This document shows, piece by piece, positions 53,995 through 62,522 of a stretch of 64,000 nucleotides of DNA. The first letter of the stretch is position 1. Every line of letters begins with the position of its first letter. This DNA is from Pseudomonas sp. CFII64. Lineage in GTDB: Bacteria; Pseudomonadota; Gammaproteobacteria; Pseudomonadales; Pseudomonadaceae. The translations under genes and the position numbers were made by a program. The notes under the pieces were generated by a model, which did not search any database, was not told the origin of the DNA, and worked only from the letters and a program-made list of their open reading frames with translations. The stretch covers positions 186,001 through 250,000 of the forward strand of contig NZ_ATLO01000010.1 of the NCBI RefSeq assembly GCF_000416235.1, in the 5' to 3' direction.

Positions 53995-54699
53995 TTAACG
54001 TGGCATGTACCGGCGCTGCCAGCGGTGGGGGATTTTCAGCGACATCAGCCCGATCAATGCCGCCAGCGCACCGCTGACCAGCATCGCGTTGAGGCCCAGG
54101 TGTTGCTCCAATACCGCGCCGATGACGGCGCCGATGAACATGCCGGTCCATGGCACCAGCTGCACGCGCCAGCCATCGCGGCGTTCACCGAGCATCCAGC
54201 GGCCGAAGCCGCGACCAAAGCGCGACAGCGCACCGGTCACGTAGGTCAGTCCCACCGGCAGGCCATTCACTTGCTCCACGGCAGCATTGAGCATGCCCAT
54301 CGCCAGAATGGCGGCCACCACCGTCATGATTTGCGAATCCAGGGGCCAGGCAGCTGCGGCACATAACAGCATGCCGATGCACAGCAGCAGGGGCAGGGCG
54401 CGGCGGCCGCCAAGCCGGGCAACGACAATCCCCAAGGCATTGCCCAGTACGAAAGTGGTGATTGCCAGCAGCAGTCTGGCCGACGTACCGATATCGGCAT
54501 CGCTGATAGCCACTGCCAGTCGCGTGGTGTTACCGCTCATGAACGAGACGAAATCGCCGGTGGCCATGAAGCCGATGGCGTCGGTCATCCCCGCGAGTAC
54601 CGAAAGACTGGCCGCCAGCGAAAGCCCCACGCGGCCGCGCCACTTCTGCATGTGCAAGTGGGCAGGCTTGAGGGTGCGCTTGGCGGACGTGGGAAGCAT
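53995..54699 (-). CDS. DUF1275/YoaK-family membrane protein
   Basis: 234-residue inner-membrane protein with about six membrane segments; typical family stretches are GMTDAIGFMATGDFVSFMSGNTTRL near residue 37 onward and NGLPVGLTYVTGALSRFG. Function unknown. It converges on the 52-residue gene with a 7-bp gap. Confidence 0.85.
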   Translation of the reverse strand: MLPTSAKRTLKPAHLHMQKWRGRVGLSLAASLSVLAGMTDAIGFMATGDFVSFMSGNTTRLAVAISDADIGTSARLLLAITTFVLGNALGIVVARLGGRRALPLLLCIGMLLCAAAAWPLDSQIMTVVAAILAMGMLNAAVEQVNGLPVGLTYVTGALSRFGRGFGRWMLGERRDGWRVQLVPWTGMFIGAVIGAVLEQHLGLNAMLVSGALAALIGLMSLKIPHRWQRRYMPR

Positions 54700-54764
54700 C
54701 GGCAGTTCTCTGCGTTGACCGGCGAATCAGGAGCGAGCCGTTAGACTGTAAACGGTGTACTGGA

Positions 54765-54992
54765 TTACAGCGCCTTGTTACGCACGATGCGCTTGGCCTT
54801 GACTTCATCGGCGTATGCCTTGAGCTGATCGGCGTCGCCGTACAGTCGATTGACCAGTTGCAGAACCGCAGTAACGTCAACTTCAGACATTTGTTCGGCG
54901 AGCTTGAGTATCTCATTGGCCGTGCTTTCAAGATTGGCGGCCGTGCCTTTCAGATGGCGCTTGAGTTCCTGGGTGGATTTGTTCAGGGCCAT
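54765..54992 (-). CDS. Hypothetical helical protein (75 aa)
   Basis: 75 residues, predicted almost entirely helical and amphipathic (LKRHLKGTAANLESTANEIL; VTAVLQLVNRLYGDADQLKA), no membrane segment or cysteine. A good ribosome-binding site (AAAGGAATAGGG) precedes the ATG. I do not recognise the family. Confidence 0.65.
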   Translation of the reverse strand: MALNKSTQELKRHLKGTAANLESTANEILKLAEQMSEVDVTAVLQLVNRLYGDADQLKAYADEVKAKRIVRNKAL

Positions 54993-55098
54993 ACCCTATT
55001 CCTTTTATAAATACTGGCGATCTAAGCCGCGAAAGCATGGCTTCTTCTGCGGGAACAAGCAATCTGAAAACCGATCTGGAGCCTCAAGCGTTTGGCGC

Positions 55099-55440
55099 TC
55101 AATCGTCACGGGTCAAGACTTCCAGTAGTTCGATCTCAAACAGCAAATTCGAGCCGGGTTTGATGTGTGCGCCCATTTGCCGATCACCGTAAGCCAGGTG
55201 AGCCGGAACGAATAACTTGCGCACGCCACCGACCTTCATGCCTATTAAACCGATGTCCCAACCTTTTATCACCCGGCCTGTGCCGATAACGCACTGGAAG
55301 GGTTTGCCTCGCTCATAAGACGAGTCGAACGTCGTGCCGTCTTCAAGTAAGCCGTTGTACTGGGTGGTGATCAAGGCGCCCTTGACCACTTCTTTGCCGT
55401 CACCCTCGCGGATATCGGTAATCAGCAATTCATTGTTCAT
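55099..55440 (-). CDS. FKBP-type peptidyl-prolyl cis-trans isomerase
   Basis: 113-residue single-domain FKBP; catalyses proline isomerisation in protein folding. Family residues: YNGLLEDGTTFDSSYERGKP, VIKGWDIGLIGMKVGG and AYGDRQMGAHIKPGSNLLFE. No signal peptide, so cytoplasmic. The ATG at 55440 is preferred; a TTG further upstream is in frame. Confidence 0.88.
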   Translation of the reverse strand: MNNELLITDIREGDGKEVVKGALITTQYNGLLEDGTTFDSSYERGKPFQCVIGTGRVIKGWDIGLIGMKVGGVRKLFVPAHLAYGDRQMGAHIKPGSNLLFEIELLEVLTRDD

Positions 55441-55524
55441 GGCGACGCTCTGGAAACCTGTAAGGAGGGTGGCTTTTTTCTCAGGAAATCCGGCCGCCTG
55501 CAATCATTTTCGACGCACCTGGAG

Positions 55525-56541
55525 TCATTCGACGCTCAGCACCACGCGACCGTTCTCCGTCGTCTGCTCCAGATAGTGGTGAGCCTTGGCCGCCTGTTCG
55601 AGGCGAAACACCCGGTCGATATCCGCAACCAGACCTTGTTCGACCGTCAGTCGGTTGATCGCTTCCAGCGCAAGGCTCAAGGCCTCGGCGTTCTGCGCAA
55701 TCTCGAATTCGGGCTTACCGGTGAAGTTACACAGGCAATGGACGAAGAAACGCATGTTTTTCTTGAAGGCTTCGATGGCCGGGAACGGCGTGCGGTTACC
55801 GCCGCGCAGGCCGAACAGCACCAGGCTGCCGCGTGGTGCCAGCACGTCACCGAGCAATGACATCTGTGGCCCGCCCACGCCGTCAAAGATGGCGTGCACG
55901 CCCTGGCCATCGGTCAGCTTGTGGATGCGCATGCCTAAATCCTGTTCGTCGGTGACAATGACGTGAGCCGCGCCTCGGTCCAGCAGGTATTGCTTGTCCT
56001 CGGCATCCTGGGTCGACGCAATGACCTTGAGCCCCAGCGCCTTGCCCAGCTGTACGAACGCGATATTCGGGCTCAGGGCCGCTTCGGTGACCAGCACGGT
56101 CTGCCCCGGCTGGACGCGTGCCAGCTCGTGGAAAGCAAACCAGGCCAGCAGGAACGGCGTGTAGTGGACACTGGCCTGTTTCGGCGAGAGCTGTTCGGGG
56201 TAACGGGTCAGGGCTGCGCGCGGCAACAGGATCGTGTCCCCGTAAACCGGATAATCATTGATGTCGCTGGCCTGGAAGCTGGCGACGCGATCACCGACGC
56301 GCAGGTCGTCGACCCGTTCGCCGACGGCTTCGACAATACCGGCCATTTCGCTGCCCAAACCTGCAGGCAAGCGGGTTTCGCACAGGCCCAGGCCCTGGCG
56401 GCGCATCACGTCGTCCCAGCTCACGCCGATGGCCTGAACCCGGATCAACACTTCGTTGGCGGCAGGTGGCCGTTGAGTAACTTCCTCGCACTTGAGCACG
56501 TCGGCTGAACCGAAGTGATGGAAGCGGATGGCGCGAGACAT
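55525..56541 (-). CDS. Zinc-independent quinone-oxidoreductase-type dehydrogenase (MDR)
   Basis: 338-residue medium-chain reductase. N-terminal GroES-like domain (VLIRVQAIGVSWDDVMRRQG) and Rossmann domain. No structural or catalytic zinc cysteine set is seen, so it belongs to the QOR-like group. The dinucleotide motif region is atypical (VTEAALSPNIAFVQLGKALG). The ATG at 56541 has AAGAGGTTC upstream. It is divergent from an SDR gene. Substrate unknown. Confidence 0.82.
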   Translation of the reverse strand: MSRAIRFHHFGSADVLKCEEVTQRPPAANEVLIRVQAIGVSWDDVMRRQGLGLCETRLPAGLGSEMAGIVEAVGERVDDLRVGDRVASFQASDINDYPVYGDTILLPRAALTRYPEQLSPKQASVHYTPFLLAWFAFHELARVQPGQTVLVTEAALSPNIAFVQLGKALGLKVIASTQDAEDKQYLLDRGAAHVIVTDEQDLGMRIHKLTDGQGVHAIFDGVGGPQMSLLGDVLAPRGSLVLFGLRGGNRTPFPAIEAFKKNMRFFVHCLCNFTGKPEFEIAQNAEALSLALEAINRLTVEQGLVADIDRVFRLEQAAKAHHYLEQTTENGRVVLSVE

Positions 56542-56689
56542 GTGAACCTCTTGGTAAGTGAACATGCGTCGACTCTATCCGCCCCTTGGTGAGCGCACTA
56601 TTGACGTTGATTGATATCGGTCATGCCTGCTGTCAATCTTCGTAACGATTTTGACGAGCCGCCTGTTCATTCAGATAAAGGAAAACAAG

Positions 56690-57454
56690 ATGACTGAGAG
56701 CACCACGTTGAGGGTTGCGCTGATTACCGGCGCGGGAAGCGGAATCGGTCGCGCGGTGGCGTTGGGGTTGCTGGAAGATGGCTTCAGCCTGGTGTTGGCC
56801 GGACGGCGCCAGGAGCCCCTGGATGAACTGGTGGACATCGCCACCCGCGCGGGCGGCAGCGCCATTGCGGTGTCCACCGACGTCCGTGATCCATCGAGCG
56901 TCGATGCCTTGTTCAGCAGGATCGAAGCGGTGTATGGCCGACTGGACGTGGTCTTCAACAATGCCGGGGTTGGTGCCCAGGCGATACCGGTGGACGAACT
57001 GGCGGTCGAGCAGTGGCTGAACGTAATCAACACCAACGTGACCGGGGTTTACCTGTGCGCGCGTGCTGCGTTCGGCTTGATGCGCAAGCAGACGCCGCAA
57101 GGTGGCCGGATCATCAACAATGGTTCGATTTCCGCCCACACGCCACGGCCGTTCAGTTCGCCTTATACCGCGAGCAAACATGCGGTGTCGGGGCTGACTA
57201 AAACCCTGGCCCTGGACGGCCGCGAGTTCAATATCGCCTGCAGCCAGATCGACATTGGCAATGCCTTGACCGAGCTGTCGGCACGCATGACCGTCGGTGT
57301 CCGCCAGGCCAACGGGCAAACTGCAGTCGAGCCGATGATGGATGTCAAACACGTGGCCGATGCCGTGCGTTACATGGCGGGCTTGCCGCTTTCTACCAAC
57401 GTGCTGAACATGACGGTCATGGCCACCAACATGCCGTTCGTGGGCCGGGGTTGA
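56690..57454 (+). CDS. Short-chain dehydrogenase/reductase
   Basis: 254-residue NAD(P)-dependent SDR. Cofactor motif [16 protein letters not shown] at the N-terminus, NNAGVG about residue 90, catalytic Ser-Tyr-Lys in [20 protein letters not shown]. The start at 56690 follows AAAGGAAAAC. No adjacent pathway genes; substrate unknown. Confidence 0.85.
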   Translation: MTESTTLRVALITGAGSGIGRAVALGLLEDGFSLVLAGRRQEPLDELVDIATRAGGSAIAVSTDVRDPSSVDALFSRIEAVYGRLDVVFNNAGVGAQAIPVDELAVEQWLNVINTNVTGVYLCARAAFGLMRKQTPQGGRIINNGSISAHTPRPFSSPYTASKHAVSGLTKTLALDGREFNIACSQIDIGNALTELSARMTVGVRQANGQTAVEPMMDVKHVADAVRYMAGLPLSTNVLNMTVMATNMPFVGRG

Positions 57455-57463
57455 GCGCCAGCT

Positions 57464-57748
57464 TTAAAGGTTCTGGCTGCTGACGATCATGGCCTGGGCG
57501 ATGTTCTCTTTCTGCTGCTCGGTGAAACCGTCCCAGACGTTGACCTTGGCGTAGTAACCCAGGCCAGCCAGCGTGTACAGGCTCAAGGTGAAGACGATGA
57601 AGATCGAAACGAAGGTCCAGCGGCCGCCGTCGCTGTCATCACGGGACGAGAAGTTCTGTGAGTAATTGTCGTCGCCGTTACGCGAAACCGCGCTGGAAGC
57701 CAGACGTTTGAACCATTGGAACAGGTGAACTACTACAAGACGCAGCAT
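57464..57748 (-). CDS. Small single-span membrane protein (94 aa)
   Basis: 94 residues. A charged linker (RNGDDNYSQNFSSRDDSDGG) precedes one membrane span (WTFVSIFIVFTLSLYTLAGL) and a short outer tail. I do not recognise it. The ATG at 57748 follows GAGG; convergent with the SDR gene at a 9-bp gap. Confidence 0.6.
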   Translation of the reverse strand: MLRLVVVHLFQWFKRLASSAVSRNGDDNYSQNFSSRDDSDGGRWTFVSIFIVFTLSLYTLAGLGYYAKVNVWDGFTEQQKENIAQAMIVSSQNL

Positions 57749-57861
57749 GGGGATTAGCCTCAAGGTTGAAAAAACTGGAATCTGGCGCGACGCTGCACCA
57801 GGTTCGAAAGCTGTGTTTCAGGCTTCACAACGCAGGTTGTCGAATGCCGGAAACGAAAAAA

Positions 57862-57884
57862 GCCCGTCTATGACGGGCTTTCTT
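57862..57884 (-). terminator. Rho-independent terminator, leftward
   Basis: GCCCGTC-TAT-GACGGGC, 7-bp stem. On the minus strand it is followed by six Ts (AAAAAA at 57856-57861 on +); a T-rich run on the + side also follows. It would end transcription coming from the oxidoreductase gene at 58191-59297. Together with the next REP it accounts for the 427-bp gap at 57764-58190. Confidence 0.75.
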
Positions 57885-58086
57885 TTTATGATTCGGGTCA
57901 AGTCGCCGAGGTTCGAATTCGCTGACAGTTTCTGTCATTGATGTTCGTTTCCGCATCCGCTTGCCGGTATGGAAACATTTTAGAACAAATCATTTTTCGC
58001 AGCTAGGGCTGACTTGCAGTCATCAGACAACTGGTGCCCTGAAGGCGTGTGGCATTTTGTCGCGCGGGAGCAGCCCTGCTGAATGT

Positions 58087-58178
58087 TGTGGGAGCGGACT
58101 TGTCCGCGAATGGGGTATTTCAGACGCTGAAGAAACATCGCCTGAAACGACCCTTTCCCGGATAAATCCGGTCCTACA
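58087..58178. repeat. REP-type repeat
   Basis: TGTGGGAGCGGACTTGTCCG at the left and GATAAATCCGGTCCTACA at the right, imperfect inverted pair, directly after the oxidoreductase gene (leftward, stop at 58191). Confidence 0.75.
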
Positions 58179-58190
58179 GTTTTGGACGCC

Positions 58191-59297
58191 TCACTCATTG
58201 GGTTCATCAGTGTTGATGTATTTCGGCACCTTGGCCAATGGCAGGCGGCGGGCCTGCTCCACGCTGATGCCTGGCCGGTTCGGCAGCGGATCGAGTTTTT
58301 GCGGCTGACCCGTTTCCAGGCAACGTTCGATGGCCGCCAGTACCCGCACGTCGCGCCAGCCTTCGTCGCCATCAGGTTCGGGCTCACGATCCTGCAGGAT
58401 GCAGTCCGAGAAATACTGGGTTTCCCCGCCAAACTGATCCACCACCGGATGAGCGTGCTCCTGGGTCTTGCCATCGATAATCGAGCGATAGCTGATTGCC
58501 ACGCCTTCACCGAAACCGAAGCACGGCGAAGCCTCGAATTCACCTTCGGTGCCGATCAACTGAAAGCGCTGGGTGCCGGGCAGGCTGTAGCTGACGGTGA
58601 ACTGCGCCAGGCGTTCTTCCGGGAAGCGCAGGGTTACCGACACCGTATCCGGTGTGTTGATTTCCCGACCCGGCGTATGAATCGCCACAGCGTGTACTTC
58701 CACAGGTTCAGCGTCGAACAGATTGCGCACGGCATTGATCGGGTAGGGGCCCATATCCGCCGCAGGTCCGGCCCAGAAACCGCTTTGCATACGATGATTG
58801 GAAGGTTTGGTGGTCTGCGCGAAAGTCGAAGTAAACAGGCGAGGTTCGCCGATTTCCCCGGCTCGGACACGGCTGATCATCTCGACCGTGCCTGGCTCGA
58901 AGTGCAGACGATAGGCAATCATCAGCTTGGCGCCCGAGCGCTTGGCGGCTTCGGTGATCGCCAGGCAGTCTTCCTCGCTGGTGGCCATGGGCTTTTCCAG
59001 CAGGACATGAATCCCGGCTGCCAACGCTGGAACAGCGAACTCACGGTGGCGGAAATTGGGTGTCGCCAGATAGATGGCGTCGATTTCACCTGACTTGAGC
59101 AGGGTGTCAAATTCGTCGTAGTGATAGCTTTTCAGGTCATAGAGTTCGGCCAGTTCATCAGCCTTGACTGGGTCGCCGGTCACCAGCGCGGTCATCACCG
59201 AATTGTCGGTCTGATCGACGCCGGGCATGAAGGCGCCTTGCGATATCCAGCCTCCGGCTACAACTGCGTAACGGATTTTTCCCTGTGCATCTGGCAT
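58191..59297 (-). CDS. Gfo/Idh/MocA-family oxidoreductase
   Basis: 368-residue NAD(P)-dependent oxidoreductase. N-terminal Rossmann fold (VVAGGWISQGAFMPGVDQ; LATPNFRHREFAVPALAAGI) with the catalytic-type EKPMATSEEDC stretch, then a C-terminal alpha/beta domain. Members act mostly on sugars and polyols. It is divergent from the acetoin reductase, and an AcoR-type palindrome lies between them. Substrate unknown. Confidence 0.85.
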   Translation of the reverse strand: MPDAQGKIRYAVVAGGWISQGAFMPGVDQTDNSVMTALVTGDPVKADELAELYDLKSYHYDEFDTLLKSGEIDAIYLATPNFRHREFAVPALAAGIHVLLEKPMATSEEDCLAITEAAKRSGAKLMIAYRLHFEPGTVEMISRVRAGEIGEPRLFTSTFAQTTKPSNHRMQSGFWAGPAADMGPYPINAVRNLFDAEPVEVHAVAIHTPGREINTPDTVSVTLRFPEERLAQFTVSYSLPGTQRFQLIGTEGEFEASPCFGFGEGVAISYRSIIDGKTQEHAHPVVDQFGGETQYFSDCILQDREPEPDGDEGWRDVRVLAAIERCLETGQPQKLDPLPNRPGISVEQARRLPLAKVPKYINTDEPNE

Positions 59298-59420
59298 TGA
59301 TGAGGTCTCCAGAATCGCCCGGCGGGTTGCCCGGCGCTTATACAGTCGGCACGTGTCACGCCTGGAAGTTCAAATCAATTGACTCATGGTGACGGTTCTT
59401 GAGGCATTGCCGGGCAGGCC

Positions 59421-59437
59421 TGAGACGTTGCGTCTCA
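59421..59437. promoter_or_regulatory. AcoR-type palindrome TGAGACG-TTG-CGTCTCA
   Basis: Perfect 7-bp arms with 3-bp spacer, identical in arms to the site at 62309-62325 upstream of acoA. It lies 87 bp before the acetoin/diacetyl reductase start and 123 bp from the divergent oxidoreductase start. No clear sigma-54 promoter (GG-N10-GC) is seen between it and the reductase gene. Confidence 0.65.
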
Positions 59438-59524
59438 GCGAGCCCGTTGATTGCAGCGTCGCTCGACCTGGTCCGAAAGATCTCTCATACAAGGTGTTCT
59501 ATTCCATGAAAAGAGGAGACCGCT

Positions 59525-60304
59525 ATGAGTATCAACGGAAAAGTCGCACTGGTAACCGGTGCCGGCCAGGGCATTGGCAGGGCCATCGCCTTGCGTCTTG
59601 CTCGTGATGGCGCCGATGTCGCGCTGGTTGACATCAATGCGACCAAGATCAATCAGGTTGCTGGAGAAATCGCCGAGTTGGGGCGCAAAGCCACGGTGTT
59701 CGTCGCGGACGTTTCGCAGCTGGATCAAGTGGTCGCCGCCGTTGAACATACGTACAGCACGCTTGGTGGCTTCGACATCATTGTCAACAACGCGGGTGTG
59801 GCTCAGGTCGAGTCTCTGCTGGAGGTGACACCCGAACAAGTCGACCGAACTTTTCGGATCAATGTGCAGGGCGTGCTGTGGGGAATCCAGGCTGCGGGCA
59901 AGAAGTTCAAGTCCCTGGGACAGCGCGGCAAGATCATCAACGCGTGTTCCATCGCGGGTCATGAAGGCTTTGCGTTGCTGGGTGTGTACTCCGCGACCAA
60001 GTTCGCGGTACGGGCCTTGACCCAGGCGGCCGCGAAAGAGCTGGCGAGCGATGGCATCACCGTCAACGCCTATTGCCCTGGCGTGGTGGGCACCGATATG
60101 TGGGTCGAGATTGACCAGCGCATGGCCGACATCACCGGTGCCGAGGTCGGCGCCACGTACAAGAAATACGTGGGCGGCATCGCTTTGGGTCGCGCAGAAA
60201 CCCCGGATGACGTCGCGGGTTTCGTTTCCTACCTGGCCAGTCCCGATGCGGACTACATGACCGGCCAGGCACCGCTGATCGATGGCGGCATGGTGTATCG
60301 CTAG
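59525..60304 (+). CDS. budC: Acetoin (diacetyl) reductase, SDR family
   Basis: 259-residue NAD-dependent SDR. Motifs: VTGAGQGIGRAIALRL, NNAGVAQ, catalytic Ser in ACSIAGHEG and Tyr-x3-Lys in VYSATKFAV. High similarity in style to BudC-type enzymes interconverting diacetyl, acetoin and 2,3-butanediol. Beside acoR and acoA it would feed 2,3-butanediol into acetoin breakdown. The start at 59525 has AGAGGAGA upstream. Its end overlaps the acoR end by four nucleotides (CTAG). Confidence 0.88.
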   Translation: MSINGKVALVTGAGQGIGRAIALRLARDGADVALVDINATKINQVAGEIAELGRKATVFVADVSQLDQVVAAVEHTYSTLGGFDIIVNNAGVAQVESLLEVTPEQVDRTFRINVQGVLWGIQAAGKKFKSLGQRGKIINACSIAGHEGFALLGVYSATKFAVRALTQAAAKELASDGITVNAYCPGVVGTDMWVEIDQRMADITGAEVGATYKKYVGGIALGRAETPDDVAGFVSYLASPDADYMTGQAPLIDGGMVYR

Positions 60305-62217
60305 AGGCTGCGAGCCTCGATTGACTGATTGCGATGCTGCATACGCGGCATCTCGATCCCGTGTTGATTCACGCGGCGGTACAGCGTAGCCCGGGAGATG
60401 CCCAGGGCCTGGGCGGTTTCCCGTGGTTGCCAGCGATGACGAATCAATGCGTCCAGCAACAGCTGCCGCTGCGGACTGATCGCCCCCTGGGGATGCTGAG
60501 CAGTCGGGGATGTCTCGTCGCGCAGCTCCGGCGGCAAGTCGCTGACCTGGATCGTCGCGCCATCGCATACGGCGCACGCATAGCGCAGCACGTGACGCAG
60601 CTGGCGGATATTGCCCGGCCAGCCATGGCTGAGCAGCCGCTCCAGCGTCGCCGCGCTCAAGCCAACGGGTAGGCTGGCGTTCTGGTTTTCCTCGGCGAGT
60701 AACTGGTTGATCAATGCCAGACGGTCGCTGCGCTCACGCAGCGGTGGCAGCTGGAAGCGCGCACCACCGAGACGGAAATACAAATCTTCGCGAAAGTCCG
60801 CGCTGCGCACCATGGCGCTGAGATCGCGGTGTGTGGCGCAGATCACCTGAATGTCCACGCGCTGGCGACGCGATGCGCCAAGGGGTGCGACCTCACCTTC
60901 GGCCAGCACGCGCAGCAACCGGGTTTGCAAGACCAGGGGCATGTCGCCGATTTCATCGAGGAACAACGTGCCACCGTCGGCTTGCAGCAACAGCCCCTTC
61001 ATGCCCTTGCTGGACGCACCGGTAAATGCGCCGGGGGTATAGCCGAACAATTCGCTTTCGATCAGGCTTTCGGGGATCGCTGCGCAGTTCAGGGCAATGA
61101 ACGGCCCGTTTTTGCGCGCGCTATGATCGTGCACCTGACGGGCGAAGACATCCTTGCCGGTGCCGGTTTCGCCCTGAATCAGGATCGGCAGGTCACGATC
61201 CTTGACGCGTACCGCCAGACGCAGGTTATCCACCATGCGCGGGTCCGGCTGGTTGTGATCGTCGGCCTCGCACGTCAATGTCCGGGTTCTGGGTCGGATA
61301 CGTGGCGCACTGACGCGAACCTGAAGGGCTCCCGCGCCAGCCTGCCAGTTCAGCACCTGCGGCGCTTGATCGACGGCATTGCGCAACGCGTCAAGGTCGA
61401 ACACTTCACTGATGTGCTCGGGTAACCGCCCAAAGCGCAGCCGCAGGGCCTGACGCGCCTTGCTGTTGATACCGTGCAGGCGGCCGTCACGATCCCAGGC
61501 CAATAGCAGGTCCGGCTGGCTGTCGACATAACCCTGAGTACTGTGCGCCTGCAGGACCCAGTGACCCTGGGCGCTGTGCATGAAGAACGCGTTCTCGATG
61601 GACCGTGCACTGAGCGCGACCATTTGCCGAATCAGATGCTGGCTGCGGCGGTCATCGGGGGATTGCACGGCGGACGCATCGACAACGCCGAGCAGTTCAC
61701 CCTGCGGATCGAAAACCGGTGCGGCCGAGCAGGTCAGGCCAATGAAGGCCGCGCGGAAGTGGTCGCGTTTATGCACCGTCACCGGCGCCTTGCTGGTCAG
61801 TACCGTGGCCACGCCGCAGGTGCCTTCTTCCGCTTCTGACCAGCAGGTGCCCAGATACAGTCCGGCTTTGCGGCAATCGCTGCGAATCCCGGGATCGACT
61901 CGATGGTCAATGGTCTGGCCCAGGGCATCGGTGAGCAGCACGCAATAATCGGCATGCCGCACCCGGGCATGCAACTGAGCGACTTCTTCGCTGGCCACCC
62001 GCAGAAACAGATCAGCCCGTTCGCGACATTCCTTGAGCAGGGTAGTGGAGAGAATACGCGGGCCCTGAAGCGAGCCGGGGTCAAGATGGTGTTGCTCCAG
62101 GGAGCGCTGCCAGGAATCGAAAATCAGCGGTGGCACCGGCACCTGGGGAAGGCGGCCTGCGTTTTTGACCATGCGACTGACGCAGTCGACATGGGCTCTG
62201 GAGTTCGCGGCGAGCAT
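60301..62217 (-). CDS. acoR: Sigma-54-dependent activator AcoR
   Basis: 638-residue enhancer-binding protein for acetoin catabolism. N-terminal GAF-type sensor (about 50-210), a central AAA+ domain with Walker A GETGTGKDVF, the sigma-54 contact motif PGAFTGA and Walker B GTLFLDEIGD, and a C-terminal Fis-like helix-turn-helix (RETAQALGISRATLYRRVNQ). It is transcribed divergently from acoA. Two palindromes between them fit its binding sites. Confidence 0.93.
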   Translation of the reverse strand: MLAANSRAHVDCVSRMVKNAGRLPQVPVPPLIFDSWQRSLEQHHLDPGSLQGPRILSTTLLKECRERADLFLRVASEEVAQLHARVRHADYCVLLTDALGQTIDHRVDPGIRSDCRKAGLYLGTCWSEAEEGTCGVATVLTSKAPVTVHKRDHFRAAFIGLTCSAAPVFDPQGELLGVVDASAVQSPDDRRSQHLIRQMVALSARSIENAFFMHSAQGHWVLQAHSTQGYVDSQPDLLLAWDRDGRLHGINSKARQALRLRFGRLPEHISEVFDLDALRNAVDQAPQVLNWQAGAGALQVRVSAPRIRPRTRTLTCEADDHNQPDPRMVDNLRLAVRVKDRDLPILIQGETGTGKDVFARQVHDHSARKNGPFIALNCAAIPESLIESELFGYTPGAFTGASSKGMKGLLLQADGGTLFLDEIGDMPLVLQTRLLRVLAEGEVAPLGASRRQRVDIQVICATHRDLSAMVRSADFREDLYFRLGGARFQLPPLRERSDRLALINQLLAEENQNASLPVGLSAATLERLLSHGWPGNIRQLRHVLRYACAVCDGATIQVSDLPPELRDETSPTAQHPQGAISPQRQLLLDALIRHRWQPRETAQALGISRATLYRRVNQHGIEMPRMQHRNQSIEARSL

Positions 62218-62308
62218 AGGGCCTCCGGTTCTCGATCATTGTTGTTATAGCGGCTATTAGGCGCTCAACCCCTGGCTGCGACAAGTCGACAGTTCTGCCG
62301 CCCATCGC

Positions 62309-62325
62309 TGAGACGCAGCGTCTCA
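62309..62325. promoter_or_regulatory. AcoR-type palindrome, site 1 upstream of acoA
   Basis: TGAGACG-CAG-CGTCTCA, perfect 7-bp arms, 121 bp upstream of the promoter element at 62446. Upstream distance fits an enhancer for a sigma-54 activator. Confidence 0.7.
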
Positions 62326-62351
62326 CGGTGATCCCGATAACGAGGATACGC

Positions 62352-62368
62352 CGAGATGCAGCGTCTCA
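62352..62368. promoter_or_regulatory. AcoR-type palindrome, site 2 upstream of acoA
   Basis: CGAGATG-CAG-CGTCTCA: same spacer and right arm as site 1, two changes in the left arm. The centres are 43 bp apart, about four helical turns, so the same face of DNA. Confidence 0.6.
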
Positions 62369-62445
62369 TCCTGATCGGTCAAGCGTTGCTTTGCAAAGTG
62401 GCAGGAAGGCTCTGGCACGGGCCTTTGCAAGCAAGTGTCACAGGT

Positions 62446-62461
62446 TGGCCCCGTGTTTGCT
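62446..62461 (+). promoter_or_regulatory. Sigma-54 (-24/-12) promoter of acoA
   Basis: TGGCCCCGTGTTTGCT has GG at 62447-62448 and GC at 62459-62460 with the exact 10-nt spacing required by sigma-54. Transcription would start near 62472, about 50 nt before acoA. The 305-bp gap 62218-62522 holds no gene. Confidence 0.65.
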
Positions 62462-62522
62462 CCGCTCATAGCGCTGGAATCATCCGGCGTCCGAGTGTCG
62501 AGACAACCTGGAGAACAACAAT

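Noticed and set aside
62413..62429. TGGCACGGGCCTTTGCA as sigma-54 promoter of acoA
   Set aside because: The sequence looks excellent but GG and GC are 11 nt apart instead of 10. The element at 62446-62461 has the correct spacing.
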